Source of the DNA: Alphaproteobacteria bacterium
GTDB lineage: Bacteria; Pseudomonadota; Alphaproteobacteria; Micropepsales; Micropepsaceae
Length of the DNA: 64,000 nucleotides
Assembly: GCA_016783965.1 (NCBI GenBank)
Contig: JADHVO010000004.1
Location: 372,001 to 436,000 of the forward strand
Reading direction: 5' to 3'
The translations under genes and the position numbers were made by a program. Under the pieces are notes generated by a model, which saw nothing but the letters and a program-made list of their open reading frames with translations, ran no database searches and was not told where the DNA came from. Every line of letters begins with the position of its first letter. The first letter of the stretch is position 1. Shown here piece after piece: positions 6,840 through 15,021 of this stretch.

Positions 6840-8303
6840 TTAGGGCATGCGGCCGGCGGGCACACCCATTGGGCCTGCCACTTCGTAGAGCACGTAGTGA
6901 GCGATGGGGATGCCGCGCCGGCGGCGATCGATCCGGGCGATCTCCGTCACATGACTGAAATGCCTGGCAATGAGCGCATGCTTGTCCAGACGAAGCTCGA
7001 CGACATAGAGCGCGGGCGACGCGAACAGCGCACGGCTCGGCGCGGGCGCCTCCGGATAGCGGTAGTCCTCTCCGATGTGAACGACCTCCGCATCCGGCCG
7101 GTAGAACTTCAACCATGCGGTGGTCGCGTAATCGGTGGTGAGTAGCGCGCGCGCGTGATGCTTCGCGGCGTTGGCATCGATGCCGGCGGCGACATCGTCC
7201 ATGCCGACAGCGAGCAGGCGCGCCAACGGATCGCTGCGGCCAAAAGGAATCACGCCGAACAAGGCCTGTGTGTAGACAGCGATGAGAAGGGCGGCAGCGA
7301 CAGGCACGGCGGCGGCGCGCGAGACGCGCCAGACCGGCGCCGTCCAGCCCTTCCAGTCGTCGCGGGCAAAGCCCTCGGCCGCGGCGACGGCAAGCGCGGG
7401 GTACAGGAAGGCGGGCCAGTTGCCCTGGATTCGGTCGTGCAGGGAGTGAATGAGGAAATAGAGGGCCGAGGGGAAAACGATCGCAGCCAGGAGGAAGATC
7501 GCGCTGTTACGGTCGCGCGCCTCGAAAGCGAGGGAGAGCGCGGCCAGCGCGAACAGGAAAGGTGATGCGAGCAGGAGCTGGCTTCCCAGGAACTCGAACA
7601 GGAAGCGCAGCGTGAAGCTGCCGCTCGCGATGCGGCCGAACTGGAAGACAAACGTCGTCCAGCCGTGCTGCGCATTCCACACGAGGTTCGGCGCAAAGAT
7701 CGCGGCAGCAAGCATGGCGCCGAGCCATGGCCACGGCGTGAGCAGCCAGCGCCGCGCATCCGTCGACAACAGCAGCCAGATCGCGATACCTGCGCCGAGA
7801 AAGAAGCCGGTGTATTTCGACAAGAGGCTGAGTCCCGCCGCGACGCCGACGCCGAGCCACCAGATACCGCGGCCCGTCTCCCACACCTTCGCCAGGGCGA
7901 AAAGCACAGCCGCGGCTGCTGCGACCGCCGGGGCATCGGGCGTCGCTGCCAATGTCTCGACCGAAATCATAAGCGTCAGATTGAAGAACAGCGCGGCGCG
8001 CGCGCCCTGGTTACCGTCCCTGAGCAGGATGGCGCCCGTACGCCAGACAAGAACCGTGGCAATGACCGAAAGAACGATGCCGCCAATGCGCACGCCGAGC
8101 GGCGTCGCGCCGAACGCCAGCGTGCCGGCACGGATGATCCAGGCAATCGCGGGCGGATGATCGTAGTAGCCGGCAGCAAGATGGCGCGACCACAGCCAGT
8201 AATAGGCCTCGTCGGCGGAAAGCGGCAGAACCGCCGCGGCGATCAAGCGCACAATGGTCAGCGCAGCGATCGCGGCCAGGAACAACCGCACGTCGCGGTT
8301 CAT
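6840..8303 (-). CDS. ArnT-like membrane glycosyltransferase (PMT/GT83 type)
   Basis: This 487-residue protein has many membrane helices and a long first periplasmic loop that carries the family signature: an acidic pair in SADEAYYWLWSRHL followed by YYDHPP. Such enzymes transfer sugars from polyprenyl-phosphate donors to lipid A, lipids or proteins at the periplasmic face. The ATG at 8303 overlaps the upstream GT2 gene by 4 bp, so the two are coupled: the neighbour probably makes the lipid-linked sugar and this enzyme uses it. The substrate is not determined. A terminator follows immediately. Confidence 0.82.
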   Translation of the reverse strand: MNRDVRLFLAAIAALTIVRLIAAAVLPLSADEAYYWLWSRHLAAGYYDHPPAIAWIIRAGTLAFGATPLGVRIGGIVLSVIATVLVWRTGAILLRDGNQGARAALFFNLTLMISVETLAATPDAPAVAAAAAVLFALAKVWETGRGIWWLGVGVAAGLSLLSKYTGFFLGAGIAIWLLLSTDARRWLLTPWPWLGAMLAAAIFAPNLVWNAQHGWTTFVFQFGRIASGSFTLRFLFEFLGSQLLLASPFLFALAALSLAFEARDRNSAIFLLAAIVFPSALYFLIHSLHDRIQGNWPAFLYPALAVAAAEGFARDDWKGWTAPVWRVSRAAAVPVAAALLIAVYTQALFGVIPFGRSDPLARLLAVGMDDVAAGIDANAAKHHARALLTTDYATTAWLKFYRPDAEVVHIGEDYRYPEAPAPSRALFASPALYVVELRLDKHALIARHFSHVTEIARIDRRRRGIPIAHYVLYEVAGPMGVPAGRMP

Positions 8304-9406
8304 CGTGTGCGCCACACGAAGAGGCTTGACATCGCGTAGTTCCAGAACAGACCCATCACGGCGCCGGCCGCACCCGCGACCCACCACACCGGCTCTTCCC
8401 GATAGTAGAGCCACGACGCGATGCCGACATTGGTCAGCGCGCCCAGTGAGCAGAACAGGCAGAAGGCGATGAAGCCCCAGGCCACTGACAGGCCCTTCAG
8501 GCGGCGGTCGCGGTAGGTGATCTCGTTGTTCAGGAAGAAGTTGCTGGTCATCGCCACGAAGGTCGCAATCGACTGGGCCCAATAGAAATTGGGCGCCCCG
8601 CCAACGATGGCGAGCTTCAACGCCGCGAGATGCACGCCGAGGCCGAGGCCGCCGACCAGCGCGAAGAAGATGAAGCGCGGCTCGACCAGGTCGCCGGTGA
8701 GCTTGGCGAACAGCAGGCCCAGGAATTCGAGGCCGACCTGCACGTTGAACTTGCTTTCACCCTGCTCCCGCTTGCCGAAGACGAAAGACTGCTCGGCGAC
8801 ACGCAGTGACGGGCTGGCGGTGGCGACAATGTCGAGTAGGATCTTGAAGCCGGCGGGCGAGAGCCGGTCCGCGATGGCGTCGAACTTGTCCCGCCTGAGC
8901 ATGAAGAAGCCGCTCATGGGATCGCTGAGCGGGACATTGAGCAACTCTGTGGTGAGCCTGGTCGCCCAGCTGGACAGGTTGGTGCGTGTCGTCCCGCTTA
9001 GGCCCTCGGCGCTGCCACCCTCGACATAGCGCGTGGCGGCGACGAGGTCTGCCTGGTTCTGACGCAGCTTTGCGAGCATCAGCGGCAGGGCACGCTCGTC
9101 GTGCTGGAGATCGGCATCCATTACCGCGACATAGGGCGCGGCGGACGAGAGAATGCCCTCTATGCAGGCCCCCGCGAGCCCGCGGCGGCCGACGCGGCGG
9201 ATGCATCGGACGTGCGGATCGGTCGCGGCGATCGCCTTGGCCGTCTCGGCCGTGCCGTCCGGGGAATTGTCGTCGACGAAGATCGCTTCCCAGCCGATGC
9301 CTTCGAGCGCGAGGCCCAGCCGGCGCACCAGTTCGGCCACGTTTCCCCGTTCCTTGAAGGTGGGAAGAACGACGGAGAGTTCGACGGGGGAAAACGCGGG
9401 CGGCAT
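8300..9406 (-). CDS. Polyprenyl-phosphate glycosyltransferase (GT2, DPM1-like) fused to a GtrA-like domain
   Basis: This 368-residue protein has two parts. Residues about 8-235 form a GT2 domain with LSVVLPTFKERGN, FVDDNSPDGT and MDADLQHDE (metal-binding DxD region). Residues about 245-368 form four membrane helices of GtrA type (FFALVGGLGLGVH, SNFFLNNEITYRDR). It should load a sugar onto polyprenyl phosphate and help flip it. The ArnT-like gene follows with a 4-bp overlap. Fusions of this kind are known among bacterial DPM1 homologues. Confidence 0.87.
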   Translation of the reverse strand: MPPAFSPVELSVVLPTFKERGNVAELVRRLGLALEGIGWEAIFVDDNSPDGTAETAKAIAATDPHVRCIRRVGRRGLAGACIEGILSSAAPYVAVMDADLQHDERALPLMLAKLRQNQADLVAATRYVEGGSAEGLSGTTRTNLSSWATRLTTELLNVPLSDPMSGFFMLRRDKFDAIADRLSPAGFKILLDIVATASPSLRVAEQSFVFGKREQGESKFNVQVGLEFLGLLFAKLTGDLVEPRFIFFALVGGLGLGVHLAALKLAIVGGAPNFYWAQSIATFVAMTSNFFLNNEITYRDRRLKGLSVAWGFIAFCLFCSLGALTNVGIASWLYYREEPVWWVAGAAGAVMGLFWNYAMSSLFVWRTR

Positions 9407-9446
9407 GCGCCGCCCTAGTGGCGTGCGCCCTGCCCTGCGTCAAGCG

Positions 9447-9611
9447 TTACGTGAAATACACCAACCAGAGGATGACGCCGGCGAGCACGGCCAGGCCGAT
9501 GCTGACTTCCAGGACCGTCCGCATCCGTCCGGTGGTCTCGCCCTGGCGGGCCTCCTGTGTCGGCACCACACGGTGCGCAATGTGGTCGTCTTTGGTGATC
9601 TGGGATGGCAT
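9447..9611 (-). CDS. Small single-pass membrane protein (54 residues)
   Basis: The frame starts at an ATG preceded by GGGAGATACCA. The protein has a polar N-terminal half (SQITKDDHIAHRV, TQEARQGE) and one C-terminal helix (LEVSIGLAVLAGVILWLVYF). No family is recognised. It lies 10 bp after the 76-residue gene and is last in the three-gene set 10022-9447 that starts behind an EcfG promoter. It was found by reading the sequence, not from an ORF list, since it is below common length cut-offs. Confidence 0.65.
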   Translation of the reverse strand: MPSQITKDDHIAHRVVPTQEARQGETTGRMRTVLEVSIGLAVLAGVILWLVYFT

Positions 9612-9621
9612 TGGTATCTCC

Positions 9622-9852
9622 CTACTGCGCGGCCGGGCGCCGCCGCGCCACTTCCTGACGCGCTTGGGTTACACGCTGCAGGCATTCGCTTTCCTCATCC
9701 CCGTCCCGTTCGCGGATTTCACGCTCCCAGGCGTCGAGTATCTCCAGCCGCTCGTCATCGCTGAACCGCCGGTCGCGCACGATGTCGAACGGCGCGCGGT
9801 GATAGCGCGTCGGATCCTGGACGATGTCCTGCATGAGCTTCCTTTTCGGCAT
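9622..9852 (-). CDS. Small soluble protein, alphaproteobacterial conserved type, unknown function
   Basis: This 76-residue charged protein has a patch PFDIVRDRRFSDDERLEILD followed by WEREIRERD, a pattern I associate with short alphaproteobacterial proteins of unknown role that often lie among stress genes. The ATG at 9852 follows GGGAGA by 7 nt; a longer frame to 9972 would overlap the DUF3309 gene out of frame and has no ribosome site. It sits between the DUF3309 gene and a small membrane protein gene, all three apparently served by the promoter at 10055-10080. Confidence 0.68.
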   Translation of the reverse strand: MPKRKLMQDIVQDPTRYHRAPFDIVRDRRFSDDERLEILDAWEREIRERDGDEESECLQRVTQARQEVARRRPAAQ

Positions 9853-9866
9853 GACGGTCTCTCCCG

Positions 9867-10022
9867 TCACACATGTCCAAGAAGTGCGAGCACCACCACG
9901 ACGATCAGCAAGAGGCCGAGTGCGCTCGAAGGGATGTAGCCCCAACTGCGGCTGTACGGCCATGCCGGCCACGCACCGAGCAGAAGAAGCAGAAGCGCAA
10001 TAACAAGAATGGTGCCGAGCAT
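9867..10022 (-). CDS. DUF3309 small membrane protein
   Basis: This 51-residue protein has two hydrophobic helices flanking the diagnostic WPYSRSWGYIPSSALG segment of DUF3309. Its function is unknown; the family is common in soil alphaproteobacteria. The ATG at 10022 follows AGGGAT. It is the first gene behind a perfect EcfG-type promoter 33 bp upstream, so a general stress role is likely. Confidence 0.82.
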   Translation of the reverse strand: MLGTILVIALLLLLLGAWPAWPYSRSWGYIPSSALGLLLIVVVVLALLGHV

Positions 10023-10054
10023 CGATCCAATCCCTGAGAATCGCTTACCGACAA

Positions 10055-10080
10055 AACGGTTTCGCACCTGGCAAGGTTCC
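10055..10080 (-). promoter_or_regulatory. EcfG-dependent promoter for the DUF3309 gene set
   Basis: On the minus strand: GGAAC (10080-10076), 17 nt, CGTT (10058-10055), an exact match. The -35 box is half of a 13-bp palindrome GGTTCC-G-GGAACC. Confidence 0.75.
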
Positions 10081-10113
10081 GGGAACCGGCACGACGTCAC
10101 TGCGGTTCCATCC

Positions 10114-10138
10114 GGAACCCGCGATGCATCGAGTCGTT
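10114..10138 (+). promoter_or_regulatory. EcfG-dependent promoter for the exported Pro/Thr-rich protein
   Basis: GGAAC (10114-10118), 16 nt, CGTT (10135-10138), an exact match. A weaker copy (GGAAC 10082-10086, 17 nt, GGTT 10104-10107) lies just upstream on the same strand. Confidence 0.75.
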
Positions 10139-10189
10139 CAGTGAGTGCGGACGCTTTCCGGTCCACAGGTGTCACAAGGAGATCAGCCC

Positions 10190-10570
10190 ATGCTCATGCA
10201 CAAACTCGCGTTGGCCGGCGCTGCGGCCGCGGCGCTTCTCGTCACCAGCGCTCCGGCGCTTGCCTTCACGCATCATCCGTCCACGCCCGCGGAGCGGCAG
10301 GCGACGGATGATCTGAACGCGAAGTCGCTCGCGGATGCGCAAGCGGCTTCGGCCGGCACGCAGCCCACGGCCTCCACCAACCCGCAACCATCGATAACAT
10401 CGCCGACCACGCCGAGCCCGGATGCAAACGCGCCGATGCCCGCACCAAGCACTTCGACGCCGGCCCCGAGCAATGCGCAGCCCAACCCGAATGCCAACCC
10501 CGGCGTGAACACGCCTGACACGACGACCACGCCGGAGCAGCCCGCGCAGCCGTCGAACGGCGGCCAGTAG
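10190..10570 (+). CDS. Exported Pro/Thr/Ala/Asn-rich low-complexity protein
   Basis: This 126-residue protein has a clear signal peptide (basic MLMHK, then an Ala-rich core, cleavage likely after APALA near residue 25). A short mixed segment with THHPSTPAERQATDD follows, then about 80 residues of Pro, Thr, Ser, Ala, Asn and Gln. No domain is visible; it would be periplasmic or cell-surface and disordered. The ATG at 10190 has AAGGAG 8 nt upstream. A perfect EcfG promoter lies 52 bp upstream, so it is probably a stress-induced envelope protein. Confidence 0.75.
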   Translation: MLMHKLALAGAAAAALLVTSAPALAFTHHPSTPAERQATDDLNAKSLADAQAASAGTQPTASTNPQPSITSPTTPSPDANAPMPAPSTSTPAPSNAQPNPNANPGVNTPDTTTTPEQPAQPSNGGQ

Positions 10571-10587
10571 CTCGTTTTCCACGGATG

Positions 10588-10614
10588 AAGGGCCTGCAGG
10601 TGCTGCGGGCCCTT
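10588..10614 (+). terminator. Rho-independent terminator
   Basis: A 12-bp stem (AAGGGCCTGCAG / CTGCGGGCCCTT, one G-T pair) has a 3-nt loop and is followed by TTTGTCCTT. It ends the transcript of the exported protein before the TetR gene. Confidence 0.8.
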
Positions 10615-10665
10615 TGTCCTTGTCCGCATTTGCGCGGGCCCGCGCGATATTCCATCATCGCGGTC

Positions 10666-11871
10666 ATGGGGACCCCGCAACCGCGCTGGCTGGCCAAACG
10701 CGACGAGATCATCGCCGCGGCAACAGCGATGCTGAACGAGGACGGCATCGGCGGTTTCACGTTGGCCGGTGTCGCCAAACGCATCGGCATGCACCCCGCG
10801 AGCCTCGCCTACTACTTCAAGAAGAAGGAAGACCTGGCGGCGACATGCCTGATGTCGGCGCTGGAGCGCATCCAGGCGGTACTGGACGACGCGCTGAGGG
10901 CGCCAACGCCGCAGGAACAGCTCGTGCGCTTTGTCGAGAAAATGTTCGAGCTGCGCCGCTGCGTGAAAACGGGCGAGGAATTGCCCTTCGTCTCGTTCAA
11001 CGAGATGCGCAACATCGAGAAGGAACACCGCGAACAGGTGTGGGGTGGTTTCAATGCCCTGCTGGGCGGCATTGAAACGATCTTCGCGGCAAGCGGCACG
11101 ATGCGTGGGCGCGAGCGCAAGTCACGCGCGCGGCTGGTGATCGAACAGGTGATGTGGGCGCGCGTGTGGCTCGCACCATACGAGGAAGCCGACTACGGCC
11201 GCGCCGCTTCGCGCCTGTGCGACCTGCTGCTGCACGGGATCGCAGCGCCCGGACTGATTTGGAACGGGCCGACGACACCGGCGCCGGCACTGGTGCCCGA
11301 CGGGACGCAGCCGGTCACGCGCGAGACCTTCCTGGTGGCGGCGACCGAGACGATCAATGCCCTGGGCTATCGCGGCGCCTCGGTGGACAGGATCAGCGCA
11401 AGACTGAACGTCACCAAGGGCTCGTTCTACTACCACAACGTCGACAAGGGCGACCTGGTCGGCGCATGCTTCGAGCGCACCATCCAGATCATGACCGACG
11501 CCCAGACGCGCGCCGCGGCGAAGGGCGGCACCGGGTGGGAACGCCTCTGCCAGTCGGCGGGCCGGCTGATCGCCGACAATGCGGCGGGTCGCAAACGCCT
11601 GCTGCGCACCTATGCGCTGAGCGCGCTGCCGCGCGAGCGGCGCGCGGAGATCGAACAGTCGCTGGAGCATGTGGCGCACCGTTTCGCGGCGGTGATCAGC
11701 GACGGCATCGCGGACGGATCGATCCGGCCGGTCGACCCGCTGATCGCGGCGGAGCTGGTGATGGCGACCATCAGCCTGTCGGCCTATATCGAGATCTGGT
11801 CGAGCGCCGACGCAGTGTTCGACGCCTATGCTATTCCCGCCTTCACGGGCCTGTTCGGCCGCACGTCATGA
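10666..11871 (+). CDS. Double TetR-family transcriptional regulator
   Basis: This 401-residue protein is about twice the usual TetR length. It carries two complete TetR units in tandem. Unit 1 (about 1-200) has an HTH at about 28-60 (FTLAGVAKRIGMHPASLAYYF). Unit 2 (about 210-401) has an HTH at about 236-270 (ASVDRISARLNVTKGSFYYH). Each is followed by a helical ligand-binding region. A single chain could bind operator DNA as a pseudo-dimer. The gene ends by overlapping the MFS pump gene by 4 bp (ATGA), so the pump is probably its main target, induced by the pump substrate. The ATG at 10666 is the first one that leaves a normal TetR N-terminus. Confidence 0.85.
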   Translation: MGTPQPRWLAKRDEIIAAATAMLNEDGIGGFTLAGVAKRIGMHPASLAYYFKKKEDLAATCLMSALERIQAVLDDALRAPTPQEQLVRFVEKMFELRRCVKTGEELPFVSFNEMRNIEKEHREQVWGGFNALLGGIETIFAASGTMRGRERKSRARLVIEQVMWARVWLAPYEEADYGRAASRLCDLLLHGIAAPGLIWNGPTTPAPALVPDGTQPVTRETFLVAATETINALGYRGASVDRISARLNVTKGSFYYHNVDKGDLVGACFERTIQIMTDAQTRAAAKGGTGWERLCQSAGRLIADNAAGRKRLLRTYALSALPRERRAEIEQSLEHVAHRFAAVISDGIADGSIRPVDPLIAAELVMATISLSAYIEIWSSADAVFDAYAIPAFTGLFGRTS

Positions 11872-13127
11872 GCGACGCCCCCGCGCCTTCGAGCGGCCGG
11901 CGCGCCGCAGCCTTCGGCTTCATCTTCGTGAGTGCGGTGGCGTGCGCGATCTCCATCGGCATCATGGTGCCGGTGCTGCCCAACCTGCTGAAGCAGTTCA
12001 ACGGCGGCGACACCGCGGCCGCGGCCGACTGGATCGTGATCTTCAACGTGTTCGGCGGGCTGGCGAGCTTCTTCGCCGGGCCCGTGCTGGGGCTGATGTC
12101 GGACCGGTTCGGGCGGCGGCCGGTGCTGTTGATCTCGATCGGCGGCCTGGGGCTCGACTTCCTATTCATGGCTTTCGCACCGAGCCTGAGCTGGCTGTTC
12201 GTCGGGCGCCTGATCAGCGGCGCTACCGCGGGCGTGTTCTCGACCGCCAATGCCTACGTCGCGGACGTGACGGCGCCGGAGAACCGGGCACGGGCGTTCG
12301 GCTGGATGGGCGCGGCTTTCACCGTGGGTTTCCTCGCCGGGCCGGCGATCGGCGGCTACCTTGGCGACATCAATCTGCGTCTGCCGTTCCTGGCATCAGC
12401 AGCCCTGACCCTGGTGAACGCGCTGTACGGCTATTTCGTGGTGCCGGAGTCGCTGGCGCCAGAGAAGCGGACGACGCATTTCGATCTGCGCCGCGCCAAT
12501 CCGCTTGGATCACTGCGCCTGCTGAACTCACACCATGAATTGCTGCCGCTGGCGGCGGTGTCTTTCCTGAACCAGCTTGCCAACATGGTGTGGCCGAGCG
12601 TGTTCGTGCTGTACGCCGGTTATCGCTTCCACTGGACGCCGGGACTGACCGGCGGATTCATGGCCGGCGTGAGCATCGCAGGCGTGCTGGTTCAGAGCTT
12701 TGTCGTGGGGCCTTTCGCGAAACGCTTCGGCGAACGCGCCTGCATGATTACGGGTGCGGCACTGCCGGTGATCGGGCTCGCATGGGTGTCCTACGCGCCG
12801 AACGGCTGGCTGTATCTGATCGGCGTGCCCTTCAATGCGTTCTGGCAGCTGCTGAACCCGGGCCTTCAGGGGCTGATGACGCGGCGCGTGGGACCGTCCG
12901 AGCAGGGGCAGCTCCAGGGCGCAAACCAGAGCCTGATGGGGATCTCATCCGTGATTGGGCCGCTGATCTATGGGCTGTCGTTCGCCTGGACAGTGCGCCA
13001 CCCGGAGCTTCGTCTGCCCGGACTGCCCTTCATCCTGGCGTCGTTCACCATGGCCGCATGCCTGAGCTTCGCCGTGTGGTCCGGCTATCATGCGCAGGCT
13101 CACGCGATGCGCGAGGCGGCAAAGTAA
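11868..13127 (+). CDS. MFS drug/metabolite efflux transporter (TetA-like, 12 TM)
   Basis: This 419-residue protein has twelve predicted helices. The MFS loop 2-3 motif is seen (GLMSDRFGRRPVLLIS, residues about 76-92), as is the TetA-type motif near helix 5 (GFLAGPAIGGYLGD). It should export a drug-like compound by proton antiport. Its start overlaps the double TetR gene, and translation is probably coupled. Its 3' end overlaps the convergent DUF2177 gene by 28 bp. The substrate is unknown. Confidence 0.88.
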   Translation: MSDAPAPSSGRRAAAFGFIFVSAVACAISIGIMVPVLPNLLKQFNGGDTAAAADWIVIFNVFGGLASFFAGPVLGLMSDRFGRRPVLLISIGGLGLDFLFMAFAPSLSWLFVGRLISGATAGVFSTANAYVADVTAPENRARAFGWMGAAFTVGFLAGPAIGGYLGDINLRLPFLASAALTLVNALYGYFVVPESLAPEKRTTHFDLRRANPLGSLRLLNSHHELLPLAAVSFLNQLANMVWPSVFVLYAGYRFHWTPGLTGGFMAGVSIAGVLVQSFVVGPFAKRFGERACMITGAALPVIGLAWVSYAPNGWLYLIGVPFNAFWQLLNPGLQGLMTRRVGPSEQGQLQGANQSLMGISSVIGPLIYGLSFAWTVRHPELRLPGLPFILASFTMAACLSFAVWSGYHAQAHAMREAAK

Positions 13128-13501
13128 CCGGCCGTCGCCGCGAGCGCGGTGACCAGGGTGCCCCAGGCGACGTCCATCGCGGCGAGCCAGGCAGGCCAGG
13201 CTTTCAGCGTCGCCATGTTGGTGAGATCGTAGGTCACGTAGGCGAAAAATCCGAACGCAGCGCCCATCAACAGCGACGTGGTCCAGCCGTCGCCCGCGAG
13301 TGCAGGACGAACGGCGAAAAGCAAGACGCCGACGATGTAGAGAACATAGAAGAGGATGGCTGCGGCATAGTTCGTCTTTGCCGCGAGCAACACACCGACC
13401 GCGGGTTCGAAGAACGCCTTCGAGAAGTAGCTCAACCAGGTGAAATCCAGTGCCGCCATCACCACGGCGGCGACAAGGTAAGCGGCAGCGAGGCGGGCCA
13501 T
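13100..13501 (-). CDS. DUF2177 family membrane protein
   Basis: This 133-residue protein has four membrane helices and the DUF2177 pattern (LDFTWLSYFSKAFF near the first helix, FGFFAYVTYDLTNMATLKAWP in the third). Its function is unknown; the family often accompanies cyclopropane-lipid synthase clusters, and cfa is 1.5 kb away. The ATG at 13501 with GGAG 7 nt upstream is preferred over a TTG two codons earlier. The gene is transcribed divergently from the flavin oxidoreductase. Confidence 0.8.
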   Translation of the reverse strand: MARLAAAYLVAAVVMAALDFTWLSYFSKAFFEPAVGVLLAAKTNYAAAILFYVLYIVGVLLFAVRPALAGDGWTTSLLMGAAFGFFAYVTYDLTNMATLKAWPAWLAAMDVAWGTLVTALAATAGYFAASRIA

Positions 13502-13614
13502 GCGCAAACTCCATCGATGCTTCTACGGAGGCGCGCTGCCGGCGGATCACGGGGCCCAACCTTTGATCCACTGCCGTTTCCGCGCCGTACCAACCGCAAA
13601 CAACAGGTTGGACC

Positions 13615-14931
13615 ATGGCGAAGATCGCGATCATCGGCACCGGCATTTCGGGACTCGGCGCCGCTTACCTTCTGAACCGCAAGCATGAGATCACGGTGTA
13701 CGAAAAGGCGGCACGGATCGGCGGCCATTCGCGCACGGTGATTGTCGACCACGGCGGCAAGCGCATACCCGTCGACACGGGCTTCATCGTGTTCAACGAG
13801 AAGAACTACCCGCACCTGTCGGCCATGTTTCGCCACCTCGACGTGGCGACGCACAAGAGCAACATGACCTTCGCCGCGTCGATCCGCGACGGCTGGCTGG
13901 AATGGGGCGCCAAGGATACCAACGCGGTGTTCGGGCAAAGGCGCAACTTGCTGAACCCGCGCTTCGGCCTTTTGATCCGCGACGTGCTCCGCTTCAACGC
14001 GCAGGCAGAGGAGACGGCGGAACGCAATCCCGACCTGACGCTCGATGAGTTCCTGGCGCTGCTGCGGCTGGGCGACTGGTTCCGGCGGTTCTACCTGCTG
14101 CCGATGTGCAGCGCGATCTGGAGCTGCCCGCCCAGGGAGATGATGCGCTTTCCGGCGCGCACGCTCATCCGCTTCATGGCGAACCACCATCTGCTGAGCG
14201 CGAGCGGGCAACCGCAATGGATGACGGTGACCGGCGGCAGCCAGGAGTATGTTCGGCGCCTGACCGCGAGCTTTGCCCATTGCATCCGGTTGAACTGCGG
14301 CGCCGCGTCGGTGACCCGCGACGAGCGCGGCGTGACGGTGGCAGATGCGACAGGTCGCCGCGAGCATTTCGACCAGGTCGTGTTCGCCAGCCACGCAGAC
14401 GAGACGCTCCGCCTGCTGGCGGATGCGGATGACCACGAACGTGCGGTGCTGTCGAACTTCCGTTACCAGCCCAACCTCGCGGTGCTGCACCGCGACACAT
14501 CCGTAATGCCGAAGAGCCGGCATTGCTGGGCGAGCTGGGTCTATGCCTCGGACGGCAGTCTGGACGAGCCGCGGCTGTCGGTGACGTACTGGATGAATCT
14601 GCTCCAAGGCATCCCGAACGAGACGCCGCTGTTCGTGACCCTGAACCCCAAGGCGCCGATCGCGCCGGACAAGGTGTTCGACACACATTTGTTCGATCAT
14701 CCGGTGTTCGACCACGACGCGGTGGCGGCGCAAGGCGACGTGCAAGCGATGCAGGGGCGGCGCGGCACGTTCTTTTGCGGCGCACATTTGCGGCATGGAT
14801 TCCACGAGGACGGGCTCGCCAGCGCGGTGCACGTCGCGCGGCTTCTGGGCTGTGACACGCCATGGGCGGCGCCGGTACCCGGCTTCCCTTCGCCCCAATG
14901 GCAACATCTGACGGTCAGCGCGGCGGCTTAA
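13615..14931 (+). CDS. FAD-dependent amine-oxidase-like oxidoreductase
   Basis: This 438-residue protein has an N-terminal FAD site GTGISGLGAAYLL (8-20) with the EKAARIGGHSRT second strand, typical of NAD(P)-binding/flavin amine oxidases that occur next to cyclopropane synthase and DUF1365 genes. The usual role is thought to be modification or desaturation of membrane acyl chains, but the reaction is unproven. cfa follows 90 bp downstream behind its own promoter-like sequence. DUF1365, which normally lies between such genes, is absent here. Confidence 0.8.
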   Translation: MAKIAIIGTGISGLGAAYLLNRKHEITVYEKAARIGGHSRTVIVDHGGKRIPVDTGFIVFNEKNYPHLSAMFRHLDVATHKSNMTFAASIRDGWLEWGAKDTNAVFGQRRNLLNPRFGLLIRDVLRFNAQAEETAERNPDLTLDEFLALLRLGDWFRRFYLLPMCSAIWSCPPREMMRFPARTLIRFMANHHLLSASGQPQWMTVTGGSQEYVRRLTASFAHCIRLNCGAASVTRDERGVTVADATGRREHFDQVVFASHADETLRLLADADDHERAVLSNFRYQPNLAVLHRDTSVMPKSRHCWASWVYASDGSLDEPRLSVTYWMNLLQGIPNETPLFVTLNPKAPIAPDKVFDTHLFDHPVFDHDAVAAQGDVQAMQGRRGTFFCGAHLRHGFHEDGLASAVHVARLLGCDTPWAAPVPGFPSPQWQHLTVSAAA

Positions 14932-14935
14932 ACCC

Positions 14936-14964
14936 CTGTCACGTTTCGCTTACGGCGCTATAGT
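14936..14964 (+). promoter_or_regulatory. Sigma-70-like promoter upstream of cfa
   Basis: CTGTCA (14936-14941), a 17-nt spacer and TATAGT (14959-14964) fit a housekeeping promoter with a good -10 and a poor -35. It is 58 bp before the cfa start. Confidence 0.45.
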
Positions 14965-15021
14965 AGTGGCCAGACTGTGTGACCGGGGGACCTTCACGGC
15001 TCCCTGGTTTTTGAGGATGCC

